A stretch of 64,000 bases of DNA from Sulfitobacter sp043557345 (GCF_043557345.1 NZ_JBIFFV010000002.1:248001-312000), one strand, 5' to 3'; positions 1 to 8,208 are shown, counted from the stretch's first letter. The notes: generated by a model from the letters alone, not told the origin. Numbers and translations: made by a program.

Positions 1-215
1 GCCAGCCGCATATTCTCGACCACGCTGTCGTAGTCCTCTTCGCCTAAGAACCCTTTCAGCGGGTTGAAGCCGCCGTTCATCAGGAGTTCCAGATCGCAGA
101 TCTGGCGCGGGGTGAGGTCAAGGCTGACCAGATTGCCCGCCTCCACCTTCAGCTTTTGCGAAGACTCGTAAGAGACGTAGAGTTCGGGGATCGGCGTGAG
201 GTTGCTGGGCATCAT
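1..215 (-). CDS. ATP sulfurylase (sulfate adenylyltransferase), N-terminal part only
   Basis: Leftward reading frame that runs off the window edge, so only about 71 N-terminal residues are visible. It begins with two adjacent ATGs (215 and 212). The visible part carries the PUA-like N-terminal region typical of sulfate adenylyltransferases, including the segment ELLMNGGFNPLKGFL, which is strongly diagnostic. The family activates sulfate with ATP to adenosine phosphosulfate in the cytoplasm. In roseobacters this N-terminus usually belongs to a bifunctional ATP sulfurylase/APS kinase, but the kinase part would lie outside the window, so fusion cannot be judged. Confidence 0.8.
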   Translation of the reverse strand, partial: MMPSNLTPIPELYVSYESSQKLKVEAGNLVSLDLTPRQICDLELLMNGGFNPLKGFLGEEDYDSVVENMRL

Positions 216-366
216 GACTATCACTTTTCTTCAGGGAACAGGCGGCTTCGGTCCTGGCTGCCATAGCTGCAATGGCAGTGAAAAGTCTATAGTTCTAAGG
301 GATGTCGCCCCGTTAAAGGCCGAAATCCCACGATCCGAGGGTGGCCTGCAATTCGGGTGCGGAGGG

Positions 367-395
367 GCGGCGGAAACCAGAATTATCTCCGCCGC
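367..395 (-). terminator. GC-rich hairpin downstream of trxB
   Basis: An 8-bp perfect inverted repeat (367-374 with 388-395) with a 13-nt loop lies just after the trxB stop on the leftward transcript. There is no clear T-run, so intrinsic termination is only a guess. The rest of 216-408 shows no open frame or other structure that I can support. Confidence 0.3.
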
Positions 396-408
396 GCCTT
401 CGTCTGAC

Positions 409-1413
409 TTAAACGTCTTCCTTCACCTCGGCCCCGTAGCCGAGCGGGAGGGAGGTATCTTTGCCCTCGTCATCGCCCACTTCGGCAAGGAAACGCTCGG
501 CCTCAAGTGCGGCCATGCAACCCATGCCGGCGCTGGTGACCGCTTGGCGGTACTTGTGGTCGGTCAGGTCACCGGCGGCAAAGACGCCGGGGATCGAGGT
601 CTCGGTGCTGTCGGGTTTGGTCACGACATAGCCCCCCATATGGGTCTCCAGCGTGTCCTTGACCAACTCGTTGGCGGGCGCGTGGCCGATGGCGACAAAA
701 ACGCCCTTGGCGGGAATGTCGGTGATCTCGCCGGTCTGGGTGTGCTTGACCTTCACGCCTTCCACGCCGAGCGGGTTGTCGGTGCCGTAAACCTCGTGCA
801 GCTCGTGGAACCACAGCGGCTCGATCTTGGGGTTTTTCATCAGGCGGTCGATCAGGATTTTCTCGGCGCGCAGCTCATCGCGGCGGTGGATCAGCGTGAC
901 CTTGGAGGCGAAATTGGTGAGGAACAGCGCCTCTTCCACGGCGGTGTTGCCGCCGCCGATCACGACGATCTCTTGGCCGCGGTAGAAGAACCCATCGCAG
1001 GTGGCACAGGCCGAGACGCCGAAACCCTTGAACTTCTCTTCGCTCTCCAGCCCGAGCCACTTGGCCCGCGCCCCGGTGGCGAGGATCACTGCATCGGCCA
1101 CATAGGTGGTGCCACTGTCGCCCTTGGCGTGGAACGGACGGCTCGACAGGTCGAGGTCGGTGATGATGTCGCCGATGATCTCGGTCCCCATCGCCTTTGC
1201 GTGTTCCTGCATACGGATCATCAGGTCGGGGCCCTGCACCTCGCTGTCGCCGGGCCAGTTCTCGACCTCGGTGGTGGTGGTCAGCTGGCCGCCAGGCTCG
1301 ATGCCTTGAACGAGGATCGGCTCCAGCATGGCGCGGCTTGCGTAGACCCCGGCGGTGTAACCCGCAGGGCCGGAGCCGATGATCAGTACCTTGGTTTTAC
1401 GTGTCTCGGCCAT
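409..1413 (-). CDS. trxB: thioredoxin-disulfide reductase
   Basis: Flavoenzyme that reduces thioredoxin with NADPH in the cytoplasm. The 334-aa protein has the usual family length. It shows an N-terminal FAD-binding GSGPAG motif at residues 13-18, the redox-active CATC pair near residue 140, an NADPH-binding GGGNTAVEE segment near 165, and the C-terminal FAD motif in FAAGDLTD. I start it at the ATG at 1413, because the longer frame adds only 13 unconserved residues and a GGGGG-rich ribosome site precedes this ATG. It is divergent from the Lrp-type regulator at 1630, an arrangement I know from other roseobacters. Confidence 0.95.
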   Translation of the reverse strand: MAETRKTKVLIIGSGPAGYTAGVYASRAMLEPILVQGIEPGGQLTTTTEVENWPGDSEVQGPDLMIRMQEHAKAMGTEIIGDIITDLDLSSRPFHAKGDSGTTYVADAVILATGARAKWLGLESEEKFKGFGVSACATCDGFFYRGQEIVVIGGGNTAVEEALFLTNFASKVTLIHRRDELRAEKILIDRLMKNPKIEPLWFHELHEVYGTDNPLGVEGVKVKHTQTGEITDIPAKGVFVAIGHAPANELVKDTLETHMGGYVVTKPDSTETSIPGVFAAGDLTDHKYRQAVTSAGMGCMAALEAERFLAEVGDDEGKDTSLPLGYGAEVKEDV

Positions 1414-1528
1414 CTGGCGCCCCCGGGCTGTCATTGATATTGCCCGCCTCATATAGCGATAGCCGCGAAGCCGTTAAACCCCTGCCGTCGCGGCCCCGTC
1501 ATGACGCCTACGTGAACGGGGGGGGCGG

Positions 1529-1557
1529 TTGACGTAAAGGGTCAGGGTAAAGAATAT
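1529..1557 (+). promoter_or_regulatory. candidate sigma-70 promoter for the lrp-type gene
   Basis: TTGACG at 1529-1534, then a 17-bp spacer and GAATAT at 1552-1557, about 70 bp before the ATG at 1630. The -35 match is good and the -10 match weak. The TTGACGT segment could also be a regulator half-site. Inferred from sequence only. Confidence 0.35.
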
Positions 1558-1629
1558 TGCGCTTGTGTGAAACTTTATTGCGCGCACCACGCAGGCTGCT
1601 ATAAGAATCGAAAATTCACTGAGGATGTT

Positions 1630-2130
1630 ATGGCGGGTACACGACTAGATCCGATAGACCGGATGATCTTGGCCGAGTTGCAATCTGATGGCCGGATGAC
1701 AAATGTCGAACTGGCCAAACGCGTCGGTATCTCTGCACCGCCCTGTTTGCGCCGCGTGCGCACCTTGGAAGAGCAAGGCTATATCAAAGGCTATCATGCG
1801 GATGTCGACGCCCGCGAACTGGGCTTCGAGGTGCAGGTCTTTGCCATGGTCGGGCTGGCCTCTCAGGCCGAGGCCGATCTGAGCGCGTTTGAAGAGAAAT
1901 GCCGTGGTTGGCCGCTGGTGCGCGAGTGCCATATGCTCAACGGTGAAGTCGATTTCATCCTGAAATGCGTGGCACCGGACCTGTCGAGCTTTCAAAGCTT
2001 CCTGACCGGGCAATTGCTGACCACGCCCAATGTGGAAAGCGTGAAGACCAGCCTCGTGATCCGCGGGGCCAAGGATGAGCCCGGCGTGCCTTTCGACGTG
2101 TTGGAAGCGCGGCTCTCGACCGCGCCTTAA
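1630..2130 (+). CDS. Lrp/AsnC family transcriptional regulator
   Basis: Small 166-aa feast/famine regulator. The N-terminal winged helix-turn-helix spans about residues 8-55 (DRMILAELQSDGRM through VGISAPPCLRRVRTLEEQG) and is followed by a RAM ligand-binding/oligomerisation domain (about 70-150). I start it at 1630 because a GAGG ribosome site lies just upstream and the residues before this ATG are not family-like. It is divergent from trxB, and its 3' end nearly meets the converging Hint-protein gene (2 bp apart). The effector amino acid cannot be read from sequence. Confidence 0.88.
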   Translation: MAGTRLDPIDRMILAELQSDGRMTNVELAKRVGISAPPCLRRVRTLEEQGYIKGYHADVDARELGFEVQVFAMVGLASQAEADLSAFEEKCRGWPLVRECHMLNGEVDFILKCVAPDLSSFQSFLTGQLLTTPNVESVKTSLVIRGAKDEPGVPFDVLEARLSTAP

Positions 2131-2132
2131 GG

Positions 2133-2846
2133 TCAGCTGTCGGCGGGGTCTTTTGCCGTCTCAGGCGCGCGGGGATGGGCGAGGGGGCCGAAATCCCGCC
2201 CATGCGCGATCTGCGGAAACATGGATAGAAAGCGATCCCGCAGGCCGGGTGCCACCTCGCGCAGCGCTTGAGCGCCGGGGTGAAAGGTCTCCATCTCTAG
2301 CCCGCCTGCCTTGATGACCGCATGGCGCGACAGGCAGATGTGAAACAGGCGCACCGGGGTTGGCGGGGTGACCTCGATCACATTAACCCCATCCACGAAT
2401 TCGCGCAGCGTGGTGAGCAGGCGATTGCCCTCCGCCGCGGCCCGCAGGCGGGGCGGCGTCTGAAGCACCCGCGCGGCGGGGCCGAGGGTAAGGAAGGCAC
2501 TCGGGCGCCCCTCGCCGAAACTGTCGGGCATGATGCGGATGAGGGGCAGCCGTCCACTGTCCGCCGGGATGAAACGGCTCGACCCGATCCAGATCAGCGG
2601 CGCCGGTTCTGTGGTGCTTGTGTTGATCATGTCGCCGGGCTGGAGATCCTCGATGGCAATATCGCCCCGCACCGTTTGGATCGGCGTCCCGCGGGCAAAG
2701 GCCGCGAAAGCGGCTTCGAAAAGCGGTGCGGCGGGGGCGGTGTCTTGGCCGATATAGAGCGACCCGTCGGCGCGGAGCGCGGCGACTTCGTAGCTGCGCA
2801 TCGGCGCGGGCGGCGGGCCTTCGGATTTGGTGGCGGTCTCAGTCAT
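2133..2846 (-). CDS. Hint-fold domain protein lacking the expected nucleophile cysteine
   Basis: 237-aa protein whose centre and C-terminus resemble the Hint (hedgehog/intein) module common in roseobacters. It has FARGTPIQT near residues 50-58, EDLQPGDMI near 66-74, and a C-terminal SRHAVIKAGGLEMETF segment. Autoprocessing Hint domains have Cys immediately before the conserved Phe of block A; here that position is Ala49, so self-cleavage looks unlikely. No signal peptide is seen. The ATG at 2846 is chosen because the upstream extension is Arg/Pro-rich and unlike coding sequence. Function is unknown; a non-catalytic structural or binding role is a guess. Confidence 0.7.
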   Translation of the reverse strand: MTETATKSEGPPPAPMRSYEVAALRADGSLYIGQDTAPAAPLFEAAFAAFARGTPIQTVRGDIAIEDLQPGDMINTSTTEPAPLIWIGSSRFIPADSGRLPLIRIMPDSFGEGRPSAFLTLGPAARVLQTPPRLRAAAEGNRLLTTLREFVDGVNVIEVTPPTPVRLFHICLSRHAVIKAGGLEMETFHPGAQALREVAPGLRDRFLSMFPQIAHGRDFGPLAHPRAPETAKDPADS

Positions 2847-3035
2847 GCAAAACCCTGTGTCGGCCCGGCGCAGCGGTGCCAGTGCGGCACGCACCGGCGC
2901 GGGCTGCTGGATACTGCGCCATGTTCTGCGGGATTTGTCAAAATATCCGGCCTGAGTGCTGCGCTTTGCGCGCCAATCTCGGCGGAATGCGGGGGGCTGT
3001 TTCCGGGCCGGGTGCGTGATCGCCATATTCGCATG

Positions 3036-3073
3036 AAAACGCCCCTCGCAACGAATCAACGTTACGAGGGGCG
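3036..3073 (-). terminator. rho-independent terminator of the 47-aa protein gene
   Basis: On the leftward strand, a GC-rich 9-bp stem (CGCCCCTCG at 3065-3073 read leftward, paired with 3040-3048), extended by an inner 4-bp stem, is followed at once by TTTT (3036-3039). It sits about 45 bp after the stop of the small gene at 3118. Confidence 0.7.
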
Positions 3074-3117
3074 GTCTGCTATACCGGGCACGTGGCACCG
3101 GTACCGGGGGAAACTTT

Positions 3118-3261
3118 TCAGGCGGTCTTGCGGACCGGGGCGTTGCCGGAGCGTTTGGCGATGAATGCGGCGCGGCGCGCACCGCGGGCCCAAGGCATGA
3201 CGGTGTCGGTCTTGGCCGCCGTTTCGACAACGGATTTGATGAAGCGCGGGTTCTTTTTCAT
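3118..3261 (-). CDS. 47-aa very basic small protein, function unknown
   Basis: Short leftward gene of 47 residues, rich in Arg, Lys and Ala (begins MKKNPRFIKSVVETAAK; contains PWARGARRAAFIAKR). Support comes from a good AGAGGAA ribosome site 6-8 bp before the ATG, a convincing terminator immediately downstream, and its own intergenic space on both sides. I do not recognise a named family, though short basic proteins of this form occur in Rhodobacteraceae. The charge suggests nucleic-acid or ribosome association, which is inference only. Confidence 0.65.
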   Translation of the reverse strand: MKKNPRFIKSVVETAAKTDTVMPWARGARRAAFIAKRSGNAPVRKTA

Positions 3262-3532
3262 GGCTCTGTTCCTCTTCGGGTCACGCGGGCATCGTTGCAT
3301 CCACTATCGCAGTGCAATCGGGCCGGTTTTTGACCGTGGGCGAGAAACTTGTGGGAATTTGGCGGGTTCGAAGGGCGGTTTGGGGCACCCTTGCCTTACT
3401 TCAAAAACTGTTATTTTTCGGCAGTTTGCGGGGTTCGCGGGAAACAGTGGCGCTGTTTTAGCTGGATTGGCTCAAATTTTACAACAGCAATGCGGCGCGA
3501 AGCGGGCAGGCGTTGCCGCAATTCCGCCCCGT

Positions 3533-4288
3533 TCAGAGGGTGATCGCCGAGAGCAAGCGACCATAGTCCGCTTCCTTGGCATGGGTCGTGCGCCGGTAGG
3601 AATAGAATCGCGCGGCATCGGCGTAGGTGCAATGCCGCGTCCATTCCGCGTGGCCCACCCCCGCCGCGCGCAGCCGGTTCAGGCCAAAGCCGGGCAGGTC
3701 GAAGTGTAGCCGGTCGCCTTCGCCCTGGGCAAAGTAGCGGGCAAACTCGGGGTCGGCGTTCATGAAGTTGTCCAGAAACTCCGGCCCGACCTCATAGGCG
3801 CGCTGGCTGATGGAGGGGCCGATCACCGCGGTGATCTTTTCGCGGGTGGCGCCGAGATCGACCATCGCATCGACGGTCGCTTCGAGTATCCCGTAAAGCG
3901 CACCGCGCCAGCCAGCATGGGCCGCGCCGACCACGCCGGCTTGTGCATCGGCGAAGAGCACAGGTTGACAGTCAGCGGTCAGGATCGACAGGGCGATGCC
4001 GGGGGTCTTTGTCACCAAGGCATCGGCGCGGGGTTTGTCGTCCTGCGGCTCCGTCACCGTGACCACCGTCGCGGAATGCACCTGATGCACCCCGACAAGG
4101 TGATCGGCAGGCAGGCCCATCGCCTCGGCGGCGCGGGCGCGGTTGATGCGCACGATCTCGGACTGGTCCGAGCTGCCGCTGCCGCAGTTCAGCCCGGAAA
4201 ACACCCCCGACGACGCGCCGCCACGGCGGGTGAAAAACCCGTGCCGCAAAGGCGCAAGCGCATCGGATGTCAGAATTTCGAGCGTCAT
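3533..4288 (-). CDS. pgeF: PgeF/YfiH family multicopper-like peptidoglycan editing factor
   Basis: 251-aa protein of the DUF152/YfiH (laccase-domain, purine nucleoside phosphorylase LACC1-like) family. It shows the N-terminal HGFFTRRGG motif, GVHQVHSATVV near residues 66-76, ILTADCQPVLF near 101-111, and GAAHAGWRGA near 120, which provide the conserved His/Cys metal ligands. E. coli PgeF removes wrongly incorporated L-Ser from peptidoglycan precursors; some relatives have nucleoside phosphorylase activity. Its ATG overlaps the methyltransferase stop by 4 bp (ATGA), so it is probably translationally coupled as the last gene of the lgt operon. Confidence 0.9.
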   Translation of the reverse strand: MTLEILTSDALAPLRHGFFTRRGGASSGVFSGLNCGSGSSDQSEIVRINRARAAEAMGLPADHLVGVHQVHSATVVTVTEPQDDKPRADALVTKTPGIALSILTADCQPVLFADAQAGVVGAAHAGWRGALYGILEATVDAMVDLGATREKITAVIGPSISQRAYEVGPEFLDNFMNADPEFARYFAQGEGDRLHFDLPGFGLNRLRAAGVGHAEWTRHCTYADAARFYSYRRTTHAKEADYGRLLSAITL

Positions 4289-5343
4289 ACTTCTGTCCCC
4301 TGGGGCGGCGTCTGACCCTTTTGGTAGAGCCCCATCACTTTGAACAGGTTTCCCATTTCCGCCGGGTGCGTCAACCGTCGATGTGCGGCAATATGGTTGC
4401 CAAGCGCGTCACCGGTCAGCGCCTCGGCCAATCTCTGCGCGCGGGGGGTGATGCCCAACCGTTCCAGAAAAACGCCTTGGGTGACCACGCGGCTATGGGG
4501 GCAGGGGCAGGCGCGGGCCAGCGCCTCGAAATCGACATGGGCGGTCAGGTCGGCCTGCCCGGGATTGGCGAGCGGATCGGCGGGGCTGTGGTTCTCCAGC
4601 GCTTGCAGCGTGTCGCCCAAGGCGCGCCAATCGCCATAGTCGATGATCAGCCCCGCCCCGCCGTGGGCCGCGATGCGTTTGCCGATCTCTTGCATGATCT
4701 CTGCCGCCGGGGCGCAAAGCTCGATAAGGTCGCCGTCCTTGGTATCCTCTAGCCGATGGGCGAGGGCGGGCTGTGGGGTCACGGGGCCGAGGCCAAAGGT
4801 CAGCGCCCCCTCTGCCGCACCCACCCGGCGCTCGGCCCAGCCTGCGCCTTGGCGGAGGAATTGCCGGATTGGCAGCGCGTCGAAAAACTCATTGGCGATG
4901 AGGAATAGCGGCGCGTCCGGCAGGTCAGCGGCACTTTCGGCCCAAGTGACCTCGACCCCTTGCAGGGTCTTGCGCTGCGCGTCGCGTAAGGAGGGGGAGG
5001 CTTCGATAAGCGTGACCTGTGCCGCCGCCTGAAACCCCGGCACCCGCGCCGTGGCACGCAGGATATCGGCCATCAACGTCCCGCGCCCCGGCCCAAGCTC
5101 GGCCAGTGTGAAGGGGGAGGGGGCGCCCTGATCCAGCCAGCTTTGCGCCAGCGACAGGCCGATCAACTCGCCAAACATCTGGCTGATCTCGGGGGCGGTG
5201 ATGAAGTCCCCCTCCGGGCCGAAAGGCGCGCGGGTGGTGTAGTACCCCCAGTCGGGATGCATCAGGCAGGACTGCATATAGGCGTCCAGCCGCATCGGCC
5301 CTTCCAGCGCGATCCTTGTGAGCAGATGGTCCTTCAGGCTCAT
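4285..5343 (-). CDS. class I SAM-dependent methyltransferase, NDUFAF7/MidA family
   Basis: 352-aa protein of the DUF185 family. The SAM-binding motif ELGPGRGTLMADILR lies near residues 83-97. Other family segments are SFGPEGDF-like near 42 (here FGPEGDFITAPEISQ), ANEFFDALPI near 150, and IDYGD near 236. The mitochondrial homologue NDUFAF7 methylates an arginine of a complex I subunit during assembly; the bacterial role is less certain. The start at 5343 is fixed by the 4-bp ATGA overlap with the lgt stop. The longer upstream frame lies inside lgt and is not used. Confidence 0.9.
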   Translation of the reverse strand: MSLKDHLLTRIALEGPMRLDAYMQSCLMHPDWGYYTTRAPFGPEGDFITAPEISQMFGELIGLSLAQSWLDQGAPSPFTLAELGPGRGTLMADILRATARVPGFQAAAQVTLIEASPSLRDAQRKTLQGVEVTWAESAADLPDAPLFLIANEFFDALPIRQFLRQGAGWAERRVGAAEGALTFGLGPVTPQPALAHRLEDTKDGDLIELCAPAAEIMQEIGKRIAAHGGAGLIIDYGDWRALGDTLQALENHSPADPLANPGQADLTAHVDFEALARACPCPHSRVVTQGVFLERLGITPRAQRLAEALTGDALGNHIAAHRRLTHPAEMGNLFKVMGLYQKGQTPPQGTEV

Positions 5344-6224
5344 GCCTGCCGCCGCGCTCGGATGATCAGGAAGACGCCCACAGCGATCATCGGCAGCGAT
5401 AGGATTTGCCCCATGGTCAGCCCCCAGCCGCCGATATGCCACGCCAGCCCCAGCGGGTTGCCGGGGGTGACGAATTGCGCGTCGGGCTGGCGCAGGAATT
5501 CCACCGCGAACCGCGCCGCGCCATAGCCCGCAAGGAAAGTGCCGCCAATCAGCCCCGGCATCTTGAGCGCGCCACGTTTCCACGCCATCCAGATCAGCAC
5601 GCCGCCCAAGAGCAGCCCCTCCAGCAGCGCCTCATAGAGTTGCGAGGGGTGGCGTGCACAGATGCCCGCCACATCGGGGCAGAACTGCGCCGCCTCGCCG
5701 GGGAAGGCGACGCCCCAAGGCAGATCGGTCGGGCGGCCCCAAAGCTCGGCATTGATGAAATTCGCCAGCCGCCCCAGAAACAGCCCCGGTGCCAACCCCA
5801 GACAGACCATATCCCCGGTCGAGATCACCGGGATCCGGTGCCGCCATGTGTAGAAAAGACCGGCGAGAATGACCCCAAGCGCCCCGCCATGGAAGGACAT
5901 GCCGCCCTCCCAAAGCTGCAAGATCGCGGCGGGGTTCGACAGGTAATAGGCCGGTTGGTAAAACAGCACATACCCCAAGCGCCCGCCGAGGATCACGCCA
6001 AGGATGACCCAAAAGAGCAGGTCTTCGACCTGAGCGGGCTTCATCACCGGCGTGTCGTTCTTCCACAGATGGGGGCGCTTGACCGCTGCGGTGGCGATGC
6101 GCCAGCCCAGCAAAATGCCCACGATATAGGCCAGCGCATACCAGCGCAGCGCGAAGGTGGAACCAAACAGGGTCACCGAAAAGATTTCCGGCGCGATATC
6201 GGGGAAGGGGAGCATGGCTATCAT
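5340..6224 (-). CDS. lgt: prolipoprotein diacylglyceryl transferase
   Basis: 294-aa inner-membrane enzyme that transfers diacylglycerol from phosphatidylglycerol to the lipobox cysteine of prolipoproteins, the first lipoprotein maturation step. It has about seven hydrophobic segments, the SFHGGALGV motif near residue 110, and the Lgt signature GRLANFINAELWGRP near 150. Start codons at 6224 and 6215 are both possible and neither has a strong ribosome site; I give the upstream one. It is first in the three-gene overlapping group lgt/methyltransferase/pgeF and divergent from ubiK. Confidence 0.94.
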   Translation of the reverse strand: MIAMLPFPDIAPEIFSVTLFGSTFALRWYALAYIVGILLGWRIATAAVKRPHLWKNDTPVMKPAQVEDLLFWVILGVILGGRLGYVLFYQPAYYLSNPAAILQLWEGGMSFHGGALGVILAGLFYTWRHRIPVISTGDMVCLGLAPGLFLGRLANFINAELWGRPTDLPWGVAFPGEAAQFCPDVAGICARHPSQLYEALLEGLLLGGVLIWMAWKRGALKMPGLIGGTFLAGYGAARFAVEFLRQPDAQFVTPGNPLGLAWHIGGWGLTMGQILSLPMIAVGVFLIIRARRQA

Positions 6225-6317
6225 GCTGCTGATTGAGCAAGGCCGCGCGGGGAAGTCAACCTTGCGAGCAAGGGCGTCGCGCCCCATATAGAGGCTAACA
6301 ACCTCCGGAGGCCAGAC

Positions 6318-6560
6318 ATGCAGACCCGTAACAAGTTTTTCGACGACGTTTCACAGATGATGACAAATGCGATGGGCGTCGCCCAAGGCGCCAAGGACGA
6401 GGCCGAGACCGCCTTCAAAGGCATGCTAGACCGTTGGCTTGCCGATCGTGATTTCGTCACCCGCGAGGAGTTCGACGCGGTGCGCGCCATGGCGCAGAAG
6501 GCCCGCGAAGAGAACGAAGCGCTGAAAGCGCGGCTCGACAAGCTCGAAGCCAAGGGCTGA
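6318..6560 (+). CDS. ubiK: UbiK-type accessory factor (BMFP domain)
   Basis: 80-aa protein of the YqiC/UbiK family. It has an amphipathic N-terminal region (KFFDDVSQMMTNAMG) and a C-terminal coiled coil (about residues 50-79, REENEALKARLDKLEAK). In E. coli UbiK aids aerobic ubiquinone synthesis and associates with membranes. A CGGAGG ribosome site precedes the ATG. It is divergent from lgt with about 90 bp between the two starts. Confidence 0.82.
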   Translation: MQTRNKFFDDVSQMMTNAMGVAQGAKDEAETAFKGMLDRWLADRDFVTREEFDAVRAMAQKAREENEALKARLDKLEAKG

Positions 6561-6579
6561 GCCCGATAAAATTCGATCA

Positions 6580-6600
6580 GCCGCCCCGGCCCGGGGCGGC
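6580..6600. terminator. GC palindrome after ubiK
   Basis: A near-continuous GC hairpin (GCCGCCCC with GGGGCGGC, 3-5 nt loop) starts 20 bp after the ubiK stop. No T-run follows, so it may be a pause site, an mRNA-end stabiliser or a weak terminator. Confidence 0.4.
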
Positions 6601-6675
6601 GATCCCCGGCGTGGACAGGGACCGTGCACGGCCCGTCGCACCCTCTCCCTCCAAATTATAGACGTTTTCCGCGAT

Positions 6676-6724
6676 TTACCCACAAGTTATTGCGGTTATC
6701 CCCTATCAATTGTGGTTATCCCCA
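6676..6724 (+). repeat. three DnaA-box-like 9-mers phased at exactly 20 bp
   Basis: TTACCCACA (6676), TTATCCCCT (6696) and TTATCCCCA (6716) are spaced exactly 20 bp apart. The last two sit in a 15-bp direct repeat that differs at one base (ATTGYGGTTATCCCC at 6689 and 6709). Each is one or two mismatches from the DnaA consensus TTATNCACA. They occupy the otherwise empty 6601-6861 space upstream of the YbjN-like gene. The spacing puts the sites on one face of the helix, which suggests cooperative protein binding. The protein is not identified. Confidence 0.55.
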
Positions 6725-6861
6725 AGAAGAACCTTGCCAGACTGTTCCGCTGCAAGCACCATATCTTGTATAGGTGATGTGAACCTACACGCCTATTTGT
6801 GCAGGCTTCCATGCATGGTGGGCCAAGTCCCGCCCCGTGGAACAGATTGAGAGGTGGCGAA

Positions 6862-7362
6862 ATGGCCCTGTCCGAGCATTACCTTGAAGAAGAAATCCAC
6901 CCCATTGATATCGTTGAGAATATCGCGGCCCACCATGATTGGGAGTTCGACCGCGTGGCGGATGACCAGATCGCCATGGCAGTCGAGGGGCAGTGGCGGA
7001 CCTATTCGATCACGCTGGCATGGTCGGCCTATGACGAAACGCTGCGCCTGATCTGCACCTTCGAGATGGAGCCTCCGGCTGAAAAACTGCCGGAACTTTA
7101 CGAATTGTTAAACCTCGTCAACGATCAATGCTGGGCGGGGGCCTTCAGCTTCTGGGCCGATCAGCAGCTGATGGTCTACCGCTACGGGCTGGTTTTGGCG
7201 GGCGGACAGGTCGCGGGGCCAGAGCAGATCGACACGATGATCGGCGCCGCCGTCATGGGCGCGGAACGCTACTATCCCGCGCTGCAATTGCTGGTCTGGG
7301 GCGATCAAACCCCCAAGGCCGCGATGGACGTCGCCATTGCAGAGGCTTACGGCCGGGCGTAA
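6862..7362 (+). CDS. YbjN-domain protein
   Basis: 166-aa cytoplasmic protein matching the YbjN (type III secretion chaperone-like fold) family of alphaproteobacteria. It contains HPIDIVENIAAHHDWEFDR near residues 13-31, and ends in a helical segment. It is acidic and has no signal or membrane segment. The start at 6862 follows GAGAGG; the 21 residues upstream in the longer frame are not conserved-looking. It lies 30 bp before proC and is probably co-transcribed. In E. coli YbjN affects motility and stress traits, but the molecular role is not known. Confidence 0.8.
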   Translation: MALSEHYLEEEIHPIDIVENIAAHHDWEFDRVADDQIAMAVEGQWRTYSITLAWSAYDETLRLICTFEMEPPAEKLPELYELLNLVNDQCWAGAFSFWADQQLMVYRYGLVLAGGQVAGPEQIDTMIGAAVMGAERYYPALQLLVWGDQTPKAAMDVAIAEAYGRA

Positions 7363-7392
7363 CAAAGTCCCCGAACAACTTCGGGGGATAGG

Positions 7393-8208
7393 ATGAAAGA
7401 CGGGAGAGTGGCACGCGACGGTCTGGTTTTGCTGGGCTGTGGCAAAATGGGATCGGCCATGTTGGAGGGCTGGCTGGCGAAGGGTCTGCCTGCAAGCGCG
7501 GTCTGGGTCGTGGACCCGAAACCCTCCGATTGGCTGCAAGGGACGGGCGTGAACCTGAACGCCGACCTGCCCGCCGCGCCGGCGGTGGTGCTGGTGGCGG
7601 TCAAACCGCAGATGATGGCGGACGCGCTGCCAACGCTTCAGGCGATGGGCAATGGCGAAACACTTTTCGTCAGCGTCGCGGCGGGCACGACCATCGGCTA
7701 TTTCGAAAGCGTCCTTGGTGGCGACACGCCCATTGTGCGGGCCATGCCCAACACGCCTGCCGCCATCTCCAAAGGGATCACCGCCATTGTCGGTAACGCC
7801 AAGGCGGGCAGCCGGTCCTTGGATGAAGCCGAAACGCTGCTGAGCGCGGTGGGTGAGGTCGTCCGCCTGACCGAGGAGGCGCAGATCGACGCGGTCACCG
7901 GGGTCAGCGGCTCCGGCCCGGCCTATGTCTTTCACATGATCGAATGCATGGCCGCCGCCGGTGTGGCCCAAGGCTTGCCCGAGACATTGGCGATGCAATT
8001 GGCCAAGGCCACCGTGGCCGGGGCAGGGGCGCTGGCGATGCAAGCCGATGAAGACCCGGCGCAGCTGCGCGTCAACGTCACCAGCCCCAATGGCACGACC
8101 CAAGCGGCGCTTGAGGTTTTGATGGATGAGGCCGAGGGCTTCCCGCCCCTTCTCAAGCGCGCAGTCGCCGCCGCGGCAGACAGATCGCGGGAGCTGGCCA
8201 ATGGCTGA
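7393..8208 (+). CDS. proC: pyrroline-5-carboxylate reductase
   Basis: 271-aa enzyme that reduces 1-pyrroline-5-carboxylate to proline with NAD(P)H, the last step of proline synthesis. It has the N-terminal Rossmann motif LLGCGKMGSAML (about residues 13-24), VAVKPQMM near 73, MPNTPA near 118, and the C-terminal P5CR signature in SGSGPAY and TVAGAGAL through NVTSPNGTTQ. Its 3' end overlaps csaA by 8 bp, so translation of the next gene is probably coupled. Confidence 0.95.
   Translation: MKDGRVARDGLVLLGCGKMGSAMLEGWLAKGLPASAVWVVDPKPSDWLQGTGVNLNADLPAAPAVVLVAVKPQMMADALPTLQAMGNGETLFVSVAAGTTIGYFESVLGGDTPIVRAMPNTPAAISKGITAIVGNAKAGSRSLDEAETLLSAVGEVVRLTEEAQIDAVTGVSGSGPAYVFHMIECMAAAGVAQGLPETLAMQLAKATVAGAGALAMQADEDPAQLRVNVTSPNGTTQAALEVLMDEAEGFPPLLKRAVAAAADRSRELANG

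Noticed and set aside
3262..3532. Additional small genes in the gap before pgeF
   Set aside because: Short open frames exist on both strands, but none has a ribosome site with convincing composition; the stretch more likely holds the promoter of the 47-aa gene.
6661..6730. Chromosomal replication origin
   Set aside because: Three weak DnaA-like boxes are present, but there is no long AT-rich unwinding region, and no dnaA, hemE, parAB or gidA nearby. Kept only as a phased repeat.
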